From positions 1,240,001 through 1,304,000 of the forward strand of contig NZ_CP040899.1 in NCBI RefSeq assembly GCF_006349365.1: a stretch of 64,000 bases of DNA, read 5' to 3'. The DNA comes from Georgenia wutianyii. Lineage in GTDB: Bacteria; Actinomycetota; Actinomycetes; Actinomycetales; Actinomycetaceae. Numbering within the stretch: the first letter of the stretch is position 1; every line of letters begins with the position of its first letter. This document shows, one piece after another, positions 8,994 to 18,300 of the stretch. A program made the position numbers and the translations under genes. The notes under the pieces were generated by a model. That model was not told the DNA's origin. It did no database searches and was given only the letters and a program-made list of their open reading frames with translations.

Positions 8994-10475
8994 GTGAGGT
9001 CCTGGCGAGTCGCGGTAACCGTGGTCGCCGTGCTCCTGTTCGGTCTCATCGGGACCGTCGCGGGTCCGGGGTGGAACCCCCAGCCGCTCGATCAGGCGCT
9101 CATCGTCCAGTCCGAGGACACGGCCATCGGCGGCGACGTCGTCACCGACCCGGTCGGCACCTACGAGACCAGGACCGAGACCTTCACCGTCGAGCTCGAC
9201 GGCGCGACGGTCGAGGCCACCGTGCACGAGCCGGTCGGCGCTCCCGGCCTGCGCCCCGGTGTCGTCTTCATGCACGGCGCCGGCACGGCCACGCACGACA
9301 ACTTCTGGAACATGAGCGAGGCGCTGGCCAGCGCCGGGATCGTCGCCCTCGTCCCGGACAAGCGCATGGACACCTACACCGTCCGCTACCGCGACTACCC
9401 GGCGATGGCGCGCGACTACCTCCACAGCTGGGACGCGCTGGCCGCCTGGCCCGGCGTCGACCCGGCACGCGTGGGTCTGTACGCCGAGAGCGAGGGCGCG
9501 TTCGTCGCGCCCGTCGCCGCGACCGAGAACCCCGACGTCGCCTTCGTCGTCCTCGTCTCGGCGCCGGTGGTGCCCGCCCGTGAGCAGTTCGCCCTCGCCA
9601 CCGACACCTACCTGCGCACCCTGGGCGCGCCCGAGCAGCTGCTGCGGGCCGTGCCGCGCCTGCTCGGCAGCGAGGTGCCCGGGGGCGGGTTCGTCTACGC
9701 CGACTTCGACGTCAGCTCCTACCAGCAGCAGATGCGCCAGCCGGTGCTCATGGTCTACGGCACCGAGGACATCTCCATGCCGGTCGTCCAGGCGCCGGCG
9801 AAGGTCATCGAGGACCTCGCCGTCGCCGACAACGGCGACTACACCCTGCGCTACTTCGAGGGCGCGAACCACGGCATCCGCATCGACGGCGAGCTCGCCC
9901 CCGGGTTCGCCGACGCCGTCGCGCGCTGGGTGCTCGGCCTGCCGGAGACGGCCGACGCCCAGCCCCGCATCGCCGGCGGGCAGCCCGAGCAGCGGTTCCG
10001 CGCCGAGCCCCTCGACAGCCCGCGCTGGTACGCCTCGGGGGACATGATCGTCCTCACGCTCGTCGGGGGAGCAGTGCTCCTCGTCGTCGGCCCGCTGCTC
10101 TGGCTGCTCACCCGCCTCGTCCGCCGGCCGAGCGAGCCGCTGCCCTCGCCGCTCGCCCGCGCGAGCGCCGCGCTGGCGCTCGCCGTCCTCGCCGTGTGGG
10201 TGCTGTTCGTCTCCTACCTGCTCGTCGTCGCCGGCCTGGCGCTCAACTACGAGCGCAGCCCGGTCGTCGTCACCGGCGGCTGGCTGGGGGTCCAGCTCGC
10301 TGCGGTCGGCGCGACGGCGGTGGGCGTCTGGTCCGCGTCGAGCTGGCTGCGGGTGCGGCGCAGCGGGGTCCGCACCGGCACCGTCGGTACGATCACGCTC
10401 GTCACCGTCCACCTCGGGGCCCTCGTCCTGCTCCTCGCGGCCGCCTACTGGGGAGTTTTCCCCACGCTCCGCTGA
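8994..10475 (+). CDS. membrane-anchored alpha/beta hydrolase
   Basis: A 493-residue protein with one N-terminal hydrophobic segment (about residues 5-25), a large alpha/beta-hydrolase domain and four hydrophobic segments in the last 150 residues. The hydrolase fold shows the oxyanion region VVFMHGAGTATHDNFW, a nucleophile elbow LYAESEGAF (Ala replaces the first Gly of GxSxG), an acidic stretch YGTEDISMP and a histidine in FEGANHGI. The substrate is unknown; the domain is probably outside the cell. I start at GTG 8994 (MRSWRVAVTVV) because of the -10 box six bases upstream. Palindrome A for the next operon lies inside its final codons. A functional link to the secretion block is possible but unproven. 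Confidence 0.8.
   Translation: MRSWRVAVTVVAVLLFGLIGTVAGPGWNPQPLDQALIVQSEDTAIGGDVVTDPVGTYETRTETFTVELDGATVEATVHEPVGAPGLRPGVVFMHGAGTATHDNFWNMSEALASAGIVALVPDKRMDTYTVRYRDYPAMARDYLHSWDALAAWPGVDPARVGLYAESEGAFVAPVAATENPDVAFVVLVSAPVVPAREQFALATDTYLRTLGAPEQLLRAVPRLLGSEVPGGGFVYADFDVSSYQQQMRQPVLMVYGTEDISMPVVQAPAKVIEDLAVADNGDYTLRYFEGANHGIRIDGELAPGFADAVARWVLGLPETADAQPRIAGGQPEQRFRAEPLDSPRWYASGDMIVLTLVGGAVLLVVGPLLWLLTRLVRRPSEPLPSPLARASAALALAVLAVWVLFVSYLLVVAGLALNYERSPVVVTGGWLGVQLAAVGATAVGVWSASSWLRVRRSGVRTGTVGTITLVTVHLGALVLLLAAAYWGVFPTLR
10450..10463 (+). promoter_or_regulatory. palindrome A, GGGGA-N4-TCCCC, upstream of the phosphatase-kinase operon
   Basis: GGGGAGTTTTCCCC lies in the last codons of the hydrolase gene, 79 bases before the PP2C start. 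A TAGGAT -10 box follows at 10508-10513. It is the first of four identical-pattern palindromes in this block; its -10 is about one helical turn further away than at the two WXG-type genes. Confidence 0.6.
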
Positions 10476-10542
10476 GGCGTGGCGCACGTGGATCGCGCGC
10501 GGACACGTAGGATCCCCTGACGGAACGGCGGGAAGGACGCGG

Positions 10543-11346
10543 ATGCAGATCCACTGGGGTGTGGCCACCGACACGGGCGGGCGACGCCAGGCGAACGAGG
10601 ACGCCGTGCTGGCGGAGCCTCCGGTCTTCGCCGTCGCCGACGGCATGGGCGGCCACGCGCGCGGCGACATGGCCAGCCGGCACGCCGTCGCCGAGCTCGC
10701 CGGCCTCGCCCGCACCGAGGGCCCGGTCCGCCCCGAGGACGTCGTCGCGGCGCTGCGCCGCGCCGGCGAGCGGATCCGCGCGGAGATGGCCGGCACCGAC
10801 GCCGTCGCCGGCACGACCGTGGCCGGGGCCGTGCTCACCGAGCAGGACGGCGAGCCGTTCTGGCTCGTCTTCAACGTCGGGGACTCCCGGGTCTACCGGT
10901 GCACCCAGGAGGACATCGAGCAGGTGAGCGTGGACCACTCCCTCGTCCAGGAGATGGTCGACCTCGGCACGATCAGCGCCGACGAGGCGCGTCACCACCC
11001 CCAGCGCAACGTCATCACCCGCGCGGTGGGCACCGGCCCGGTGCCCGACGTCGACTTCTGGATGCTGCGCGTGGGCGGGCCGGACCAGCTGGTCCTGTGC
11101 AGCGACGGGCTGTTCGGGGAGCTGGCGGACGCCGAGATCCACGACGTCGTCGCCGCGGCAGGCCACCCGCAGGAGGCGGCAGCGACCCTCCTCGACCGCG
11201 CGGTGCAGGGCGGCGGGGCCAACGACAACGTCTCCGTCGTCGTCGTGTCCGCCCGCGGCGAGGACCTCGAGACCACCGAGCGGCGCGAGGAGTGCGCGGA
11301 GCAGGGCTCGACCCTGCCCCGCGCGGACGCCGGGGTGAACCGATGA
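10543..11346 (+). CDS. PP2C-family Ser/Thr protein phosphatase
   Basis: A 267-residue cytoplasmic PPM/PP2C phosphatase of the PstP/PrpC type, expected to remove phosphate from Ser/Thr kinase substrates. Metal-binding motifs are all present: ADGMGGHARGD near residue 31, NVGDSRVYR, CSDGLFGEL and GGANDNVSVVVV near the C-terminus. There is no transmembrane anchor, unlike mycobacterial PstP. The ATG at 10543 has a purine-rich GGGAAGGA upstream. It opens a four-gene unit with the FHA protein, the kinase and the FHA-like/winged-helix protein, so it is the natural counter-enzyme of the adjacent kinase. Confidence 0.93.
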   Translation: MQIHWGVATDTGGRRQANEDAVLAEPPVFAVADGMGGHARGDMASRHAVAELAGLARTEGPVRPEDVVAALRRAGERIRAEMAGTDAVAGTTVAGAVLTEQDGEPFWLVFNVGDSRVYRCTQEDIEQVSVDHSLVQEMVDLGTISADEARHHPQRNVITRAVGTGPVPDVDFWMLRVGGPDQLVLCSDGLFGELADAEIHDVVAAAGHPQEAAATLLDRAVQGGGANDNVSVVVVSARGEDLETTERREECAEQGSTLPRADAGVNR

Positions 11347-12962
11347 GCGGGCACGAGTACCGGCCCGGCGGCTGGACGGCGCTCGTCACCGACGACGCCC
11401 TCGCCCTGCTCCCTCCCGGTGTCCCCGAGGACGTCGCCCGCGAGCTGTGGCAGCTGTCGGCCACCGGCACCCGGCTCGGCGCGTGGGTCGAGTACCTCGC
11501 CGCCGCCGGGATCTCGGCGCTGCCGTCCTTCGCCATCGTCGAGGCGCACCCCGAGGGGCTGCGCGTCGTCGTCCGCGGCGAGATCGACGTCGAGCAGGGC
11601 GGGCGCATCGTCTCCGGCCGGGGCCTGACGACCTGGCGCGAGGAGCTCCTGCCCGCCGCCGACGTCACCGTGAGCGCCGAGACCACCGACGGCGGCTGGC
11701 TGCCCGTCACGGGTGGCATCGTCCGGGCGTCCGCGGCTCGCCTGCTCGCCTCGCCCCAGCCGCCGCCCGCGCCGCCGGAGGACGAGGAGGACGTCGAGCT
11801 CACCGTCGCGCGCATGCCCGCCCTCGCCGCCGCCGTCGGCGTCCGGCCGGCAGCCGCGCCCGTGTCCTCCTCCGGCCCCGCAGCCTCGGCGGACGCGGGG
11901 ACCGCCGCGGCCGTCGCCGACGTGAGTGACGCCCCGCCGCCTGCGCCTGCCCCTGTTCCGGCCACGCCGCCGGCCCCTGCTCCGGCTCCGGTCGCCCCGC
12001 CTGCCGTCACGCAGGCTCCGGTCGCGCCGCCCGCCCCGGTGCAGGTCCCGGTCCCGCCGGCCGATCCGGCTCCGGTCCCGGCTGCTGCGGCCGAGACCGC
12101 GGTCACCGCCGACGAGCCGGACGAGGAGGAGTCGGACGAGGCACCCGCCCCGCCGCCCGTCCCGCAGGCTCCGGACGCGGCCCTCGTCGAGGAGGAGCCC
12201 GAGGACTCCGACGACTACGACTTCCTCCTCTGGTCGACCGAGCAGGTCCACGCCCACCGCTCGGAGCCCGCGGCGGCTGCCACCGACCCTGCCGACGCCG
12301 CGCCTGCGGACGCCGCGCCTGTCGACGCCGGTGAGCCCGCCGGCGCGGAGCCCGCCGAGTCCGGCCCGCCGGACCTCGAGGCCACCCGCCTGCCCGAGTC
12401 CGACGAGGACGCCACCGGCATCTTCGCCCCGGGTCCGATCATCGACTCGGTGCCGGGCCTGTCGCGCCCCGCGGCGCCCGTGGGTGCGCCCGTCGACCTG
12501 CCGCCGCCCCCGGCCGTCGACGACGGCGACCACGACGGCGAGACGATCGCGACGTCGGAGATCCCGGCCACCGCCACGCCGGTGGCCCTCGAGCCCGTGG
12601 TGCGCCCCGCGCCCGGCGTCGAGCTCGTCCTGTCCACCGGGCCGCGGATCGAGATGGACCGGCCGGTCCTCCTCGGGCGCGCCCCGGAGGCGACGCGCTT
12701 CGCCGGCACCGAGGTGCCCCGGCTGGTGAGCGTGTCGAACCCCGAGCGCGACATCTCCTCCACCCACGTCGAGGTCCGCCCGGCGGGCGGGCACGTCGTC
12801 GTCACCGACATGAACTCCACCAACGGCACCGTCGTCCACCTGCCGGACCAGCCCTCCTTCCGGCTCCAGCCGGGCACCGGGGTGCCGGTCGGGCCGGGCG
12901 CGGTCATCGAGCTCGGGGTGGGCGTCGAGCTCACCGTCCAGCGGGTCGAGGGAGCGCAGTGA
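11343..12962 (+). CDS. FHA-domain protein with long Pro/Ala-rich linker
   Basis: A 539-residue protein. Residues 1-130 form a compact N-terminal region I cannot assign (GWTALVTDDALALLPPG, then SFAIVEAHPEGLRVVVRGEI). About 280 residues of Pro/Ala/Glu-rich low-complexity sequence follow. A canonical FHA domain lies at about residues 425-535 with LLGRAPEATRF, ISSTHVEV and NSTNGT, all contacts needed for phosphothreonine binding. No membrane segment is seen. It overlaps both the phosphatase stop and the kinase start, so the trio is translationally coupled. It is probably a phospho-dependent adaptor or kinase substrate. Confidence 0.88.
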   Translation: MSGHEYRPGGWTALVTDDALALLPPGVPEDVARELWQLSATGTRLGAWVEYLAAAGISALPSFAIVEAHPEGLRVVVRGEIDVEQGGRIVSGRGLTTWREELLPAADVTVSAETTDGGWLPVTGGIVRASAARLLASPQPPPAPPEDEEDVELTVARMPALAAAVGVRPAAAPVSSSGPAASADAGTAAAVADVSDAPPPAPAPVPATPPAPAPAPVAPPAVTQAPVAPPAPVQVPVPPADPAPVPAAAAETAVTADEPDEEESDEAPAPPPVPQAPDAALVEEEPEDSDDYDFLLWSTEQVHAHRSEPAAAATDPADAAPADAAPVDAGEPAGAEPAESGPPDLEATRLPESDEDATGIFAPGPIIDSVPGLSRPAAPVGAPVDLPPPPAVDDGDHDGETIATSEIPATATPVALEPVVRPAPGVELVLSTGPRIEMDRPVLLGRAPEATRFAGTEVPRLVSVSNPERDISSTHVEVRPAGGHVVVTDMNSTNGTVVHLPDQPSFRLQPGTGVPVGPGAVIELGVGVELTVQRVEGAQ

Positions 12963-14470
12963 GCCCACGTCGACAGCCGGCGTCGCCGCCGGACCTGCCG
13001 GGCTACACTGTCGAGCGGCTGCTGGGCTCGGGCGGGTTCGCCGACGTCTTCCTCTACCAGCAGCGCCTGCCGCGGCGGCCGGTGGCGATCAAGGTGCTCA
13101 CCCAGGAGGCGGCCGAGGGCCAGTCCCGCGAGCAGTTCGTCGCCGAGGCCAACCTCATGGCCCAGCTCTCCACGCACTCCTCGATCGTCACGATCTACCA
13201 CGCGGACACGGCCGCGGACGGGCGCCCCTACCTCGTCATGCAGTACTGCCCGCTGCCCACCCTCGCCGAGCGGGTCAAGGTCCGCCCCCTCGGGGTGCCC
13301 GAGGTGCTCGGCATCGGCGTGCGGCTCGCGGGCGCCGTCGAGACGGCCCACCGGGCGGGCATCGTCCACCGCGACATCAAGCCCGCGAACATCCTCACCA
13401 CGGAGTACGGGCGCCCCGCCCTCAGCGACTTCGGCATCGCCGGCCTCACCGGGGCGGCGGAGTCCGGCGGCGTGTCGATCCCGTGGGCCTCGCCCGAGGC
13501 CGTCGAGGGGCACTCCACGGGTGTCGCGGGAGACGTGTACTCCCTCGCCGCCACGCTCTACACGCTGCTCGCGGGGCGCTCGCCCTTCGCCCGGCCCGGC
13601 GGCCCGAACACCCGCCTCGACTTCACCATGCGGATCAAGCGTGACCCGGTGCCGCCGATCGGCCGCACGGACGTGCCCGCCTCGCTGGAGGAGGTCCTGG
13701 CCCGGGCGATGGCGAAGTCACCGGCGGCCCGTCCGGCGTCGGCCCTCGAGCTCGGCCGTGCGCTGCAGGTCGTCGAGCAGGAGCTGCGCCTGGCGATGAC
13801 CGACATCGAGGTGCCGGACACCTCGTGGATGTCCCCGGCCACCGCGCCGGTCGTCGGCGACGACGGCGACGACGGCCGCACGATCGTGCGTGCGGTCACC
13901 GCGGTCGACCCCACGGGCGCGACGCCCGTCCCCGTCCTCGACGAGGAGCCGCACACCGTGCTGCGGCCGGTCGGCGAGGTCGGCTGGGTGCCCGAGGAGA
14001 CCGAGAGCACCCGTGGCCGGTCCGCCGCCCTCCGCGCCGACGACGACGAGGAGCCCGCGCCCCGCCCGCGCGCCCGGTGGCGGTGGGTCGCCACGGGCGC
14101 CGGTGCCGCCGTCCTCGTCGCCGGCGGGATCGTCGCCGCCGGAGCGCTGCGCGGGGAGGAGGTGCCCGACCCGGCGCCGACCGGGACCATCGGGACCGTC
14201 GTCATCCCCGACGTCGTGCCGAGCGCGGAGGACCTGCGCGGGGAACGGGTGGGTGACGGGACCGTGGAGTTCACCTGGACCCCGCAGGACGAGCTCGGTG
14301 ACGTGACCTACGCGTGGACCCGGACGGACGGCGGGAAGGTCACCGAGAGCCAGCCCGTGGCCGAGCCGCCGCTGGTCGTCGACTCAGTGGGGCGCGTGTG
14401 CATCGAGCTGAGGACCATCTCCGAGCAGGGACAGGTCTCGGCGCGTCCCGCCGAGGCCTGCGTCGACTGA
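12959..14470 (+). CDS. transmembrane Ser/Thr protein kinase (PknB-like)
   Basis: A 503-residue receptor-type kinase. The catalytic domain spans about residues 15-275: glycine loop GSGGFADVF, lysine in VAIKVL, catalytic loop HRDIKPANIL, SDFGIAG in the DFG position and WASPEAVEG in place of the APE segment. An acidic juxtamembrane region leads to one transmembrane helix at about 377-399 (ATGAGAAVLVAGGIVAAG). About 105 extracellular residues resemble a single Fn3/Ig-like fold with two cysteines rather than PASTA repeats. GTG at 12959 overlaps the FHA gene. It corresponds to the Pkb2-like kinase of the bifidobacterial PFNA cluster and probably phosphorylates the FHA partners here. Confidence 0.93.
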   Translation: MSPRRQPASPPDLPGYTVERLLGSGGFADVFLYQQRLPRRPVAIKVLTQEAAEGQSREQFVAEANLMAQLSTHSSIVTIYHADTAADGRPYLVMQYCPLPTLAERVKVRPLGVPEVLGIGVRLAGAVETAHRAGIVHRDIKPANILTTEYGRPALSDFGIAGLTGAAESGGVSIPWASPEAVEGHSTGVAGDVYSLAATLYTLLAGRSPFARPGGPNTRLDFTMRIKRDPVPPIGRTDVPASLEEVLARAMAKSPAARPASALELGRALQVVEQELRLAMTDIEVPDTSWMSPATAPVVGDDGDDGRTIVRAVTAVDPTGATPVPVLDEEPHTVLRPVGEVGWVPEETESTRGRSAALRADDDEEPAPRPRARWRWVATGAGAAVLVAGGIVAAGALRGEEVPDPAPTGTIGTVVIPDVVPSAEDLRGERVGDGTVEFTWTPQDELGDVTYAWTRTDGGKVTESQPVAEPPLVVDSVGRVCIELRTISEQGQVSARPAEACVD

Positions 14471-14483
14471 GGAAGGACGTGAC

Positions 14484-15194
14484 GTGAGCACCACGCTGCA
14501 GCTGGAGTTCTGCGGGGAGTGGTTCCCCATCGAGCGGGAGGAGCCGTTCTACATCGGGCGCGAGGGCGCCCTGGAGATCGACGACAACCCCTACCTGCAC
14601 CGGCGGTTCCTGCGTATCGCCTACGTCGACGACCTGTGGTGGATCGAGAACGTCGGCTCGCGCCTGTCGGCCACCCTCGCCGACAGCGAGGGCAACACCC
14701 AGGCGTGGCTCGCCCCCGGTGCCCGGCTGCCGCTCGTCTACGCCGGGACGACCATCCTCTTCACCGCCGGGCCCACGACCTACGAGGTCAACCTCGTCAA
14801 CCCCGACCCCACCTTCGCCCCCGCCAAGGCCGAGCCGGTGCACGTGGGGGAGACGACGATCGGCCCGGTGACCCTCACCGAGTCCCAGCACCTGCTCGTC
14901 CTCGCCCTGTCCGAGCCGGTCCTGTCCGGTCGCGGCAGCGCCGCCATCCCCACCTCCGCGCAGGCGGCCGCCCGCCTGGGCTGGGCGCTGACGAAGTTCA
15001 ACCGCAAGCTCGACAACGTGTGCGACAAGCTCGACCGCAACGGGGTGCGCGGCCTGCGCGGCGGCCCGCAGCAGCTCGCCGTCAACCGGCGCGCCCGCCT
15101 CGTCGAGCACGCTGTCGCCTCGCGGATCGTCAGCTCCGACCAGCTTCCCTCCCTGGACGAGGAGCACGCGCGCAACACCAGTACTCCTTCCTGA
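14484..15194 (+). CDS. FHA-like domain fused to a winged-helix-like C-terminus
   Basis: A 236-residue soluble protein. Residues 1-110 look like an FHA fold (FYIGREGALEIDDNP, LWWIENVGSRLSATL), but the usual Ser-x-x-His pair is replaced by LHRRFL and the Asn-Gly pair is not obvious, so phosphothreonine binding is uncertain. Residues 130-236 begin LTESQHLLVLALSEPVL and continue PTSAQAAARLGWALTKFNRKL, a pattern like a winged helix-turn-helix with a recognition helix. No known name. GTG at 14484 follows the kinase by 13 bases with a GAAGGA ribosome site. It is the best local candidate for a DNA-binding regulator, and palindrome B lies 28 bases after its stop. Function is inferred. Confidence 0.7.
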   Translation: MSTTLQLEFCGEWFPIEREEPFYIGREGALEIDDNPYLHRRFLRIAYVDDLWWIENVGSRLSATLADSEGNTQAWLAPGARLPLVYAGTTILFTAGPTTYEVNLVNPDPTFAPAKAEPVHVGETTIGPVTLTESQHLLVLALSEPVLSGRGSAAIPTSAQAAARLGWALTKFNRKLDNVCDKLDRNGVRGLRGGPQQLAVNRRARLVEHAVASRIVSSDQLPSLDEEHARNTSTPS

Positions 15195-15222
15195 GGCCGG
15201 GTGGTCGTGGGGAGGACTACCC

Positions 15223-15236
15223 GGGGAAATTTCCCC
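15223..15236 (+). promoter_or_regulatory. palindrome B upstream of the Ig/Fn3-MoxR-EssC operon
   Basis: GGGGAAATTTCCCC is fully symmetrical, including the central AATT. A plausible promoter follows: AGGACC at 15247-15252, an 18-bp spacer and TACTGT at 15271-15276. The distance from palindrome to -10 (35 bases) is nearly the same as at sites C and D. Confidence 0.65.
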
Positions 15237-15339
15237 ATCCTTACGTAGGACCTTTGTTCCTGACATTTGTTACTGTGCGGAGCGGTGTCAGGGCGTGGGC
15301 CCGACACCTACCTGTCACACGAGAGCTTGGGGCGAAGCT

Positions 15340-18300
15340 GTGCGATTCGGACGTGGTCGGGCCGGGACCACCGGCGCCTCTGCACGACCGGCGACCCGTC
15401 GGGCCCGCCGGGCCACCGACCCCAGGCGCCGGCAGAAGGTCGTCAGCGGAGTGACCGTCGGTGTTCTCGGGGTGGGTCTCGTCGTCGCCGGCGTCCTGTA
15501 CGACGGCGTGGCCACGGCCGACGTCGACCTCAACGACGGCGGGGTGTGGGTGACGAGCCAGGAGCACATGCGCCTGGGCCGTCTCAACAGCCAGGTCCAG
15601 CTGCTCGACGGCGGCCTCGCCGCCCGCAGCGGCAGCTTCGACGTCCTCCAGGACGGCTCGCACGTCTTCCTCGTCGACGAGGGCGCCGGCCTCCTCCAGC
15701 AGGTCGACCCGGCCACCGTGACGACGACGACGACCGTCTCGCTGCCCGGGCCGCGCCAGATCCAGCTCGGCGGCGGCACCGTCGCCGTCCTCGACTCGCG
15801 CAGCGGGCAGCTCCACGCCACCGACACCGGGCGCGTGGGCACGCTCGCCGACGAGGAGCTCGAGGCCTCGGCTCGCCTCGGTGCCAACGGCGTCATCGCC
15901 GTCGGCGTCGACGGCACCACCTACGGCGTCTCCCCGTCCGACGCGACCCTCCTCGCGCTGCCCGCCGGCTTCGACGCCGAGACCGACGAGGCCCCCGAGC
16001 CCGCCGGCCTCGGAGTGGAGCCCGAGCGCCTCGCCGAGGCCGAGATCCAGGTGAGCGCCGTCGGCCAGGAGGCCGTCGTCCTCGTCCGCGACGAGCAGGA
16101 CCGGGTGAGCCTCCTGCGGCCGGGCAGCGAGCCGGTCGACCTCACCGACCTCGCCGACACCGCCCAGGTCGCCCTCCAGGCGCCCTCCGGTGCCGGCCGC
16201 GAGGTCCTCGTCGCCGCCCGCGACGGCATGATCCGCGTGCCCCTGGGCAGCGGTGAGCCCACGGTCGACCCCGTCTCCCAGGCAGGCACCCCCAGCCGCC
16301 CCGTCGTCGTCGCCGGGTGCGGCCACGGCGCGTGGGCCGGGGGGACCGGCGTCTACCAGGCCCGCTGCGGCAACGGTGAGGTCGTCGAGGAGCCGATCGA
16401 CAAGTCGCTCACCGACGCCCGCCTCGTCTTCCGGGTCAACCGGGACGTCGTCGTCCTCAACGACCTCGTCGCCGGCACGGTGTGGCTGGTCAAGGACGCG
16501 ATGGAGATCGTCGAGAACTGGGACGACGTCGTGCCCCCGCAGGCCGCGAGCGACGACGAGGAGGAGTCCCAGCAGCAGATCGAGGAGCAGCTCCCGCTCG
16601 ACCGCGAGCAGGAGAACCGCGACCCGATCGCCCAGGACGACGACCTCGGCGTGCGCGCCGGGTCGACGACCGTCCTGGAGGTGCTCGCGAACGACACCGA
16701 CCCCGACGGCGACCTCCTCACCGTCGCCTCCTTCGACACCCCGGCCGAGTCCTTCGGCACCGTCCGCCCGATCATGGGCGGGCGCGCCCTGCAGGTCGCC
16801 GTCGCGGAGGGTGCGAGCGGCGCCGTCGCCATGAGCTACACGGTGAGCGACGGCCGCGGGGGAGAGGCCGAGGCCGTGGCCCGGGTCAGCGTCGTGCCCG
16901 AGGACGTCAACCGCCCGCCGGAGCAGGTCCGCCCCGCCACCCTCACCCTCGTCACCGGCGCGACCGGCAGCGTCAACGTCCTGGACACCGTGCGCGACCC
17001 CGACGGCGACGAGGTCGTCGTCGTCGCGGCGACCGCCTCGACCGACGACATCGTCCGCTTCACCCCCGACGGCGCCGTCACGTTCGTCGACTCGGGCGTG
17101 ACGCCGGGGATGAAGCCGGTGGCCGTCGAGGTCTACGACGGCACCGACACCGCGGAGGTCGAGCTCTCGGTCGACGTCCGCCCGGCCGGCGCGCTGCCGC
17201 CCGTCCCGGTCTTCGACTTCGTCACCGCCATCGCCGGTGAGGAGACCGTCGTCGAGCCGCTCGTCAACGACACCGACCCGGGCGGGGAGGCCGAGCCGCT
17301 GCGCCTGGCCGACGTCCAGCAGGTCCCCGGTGCGAGCGTCGTCCCGGACTACGACACCGGCACCTTCCGCTTCTCGGCGGATGCCGCGCAGACGTACTAC
17401 CTCACCTACATCGTCGTCAACGACGCCGGGGCGAGCGCCACCGGCCTCATCCGCGTCGACGTCCGCGAGCCCGCCGAGGCCGCGCCGGTCGCCGTCCAGG
17501 ACGTCGGCCTGCTGCCCGCCGGTGGCCAGGTGCTCGTCGACGTCCTCGCCAACGACGAGGACCCGAGCGGTCAGCTGCTCGCCGTGCGCCAGGTCGACGT
17601 GCCCGAAGGCTCGGGCCTGTCCGTCGCCGTCCTCGAGCACCGCATCCTCAAGATCACCGCGAGCCAGGACGTCCAGGCCACCCAGCGCCTCACCTACGAG
17701 GTGTCCAACGGCGAGACGAGCGCGACCGGTGAGGTCGTGGTCATGCAGGTCCCGCCCGACGCGCTCGTCCAGCCGCCGGTGGCGCAGGCGGACGTCGCCA
17801 ACGTCCGGGCCGGCGACTTCGTCACCATCCCCGTGCTGTCCAACGACTCACACCCCGCGGGCCTGGAGTTCGAGCTCGCGACCGAGCTCGTCGAGGAGCC
17901 GCAGGCGGGACACCTCTTCGCCTCGGGCGACACGCTGCGCTTCCGTGCCCCCGAGCAGCCGCAGACGATCAACGCGGTCTACGAGGTGGTCGACGAGTCC
18001 GACCAGCGCGCCTCGGCCCAGGTGACGATCTACGTCCAGGCCGACGACGGCGAGCGCAACGCCCCGCCGCAGCCGCTCCCGGTGGAGTCGCGCGCCTTCG
18101 CCGGCGAGCGGATCCGCATCCAGGTGCCGCTCTTCGGCATCGACCCCGACGGCGACTCCGTCCAGCTCCTCGGCGCCGACCAGGCACCGACGAAGGGCCG
18201 CATCGTCGAGGTCGGCCCCACGTACATCGACTACGAGGCCTTCTCCCGCGCGAGCGGGACCGACACCTTCACCTACGCCGTGCGCGACCGGCTCGGCACC

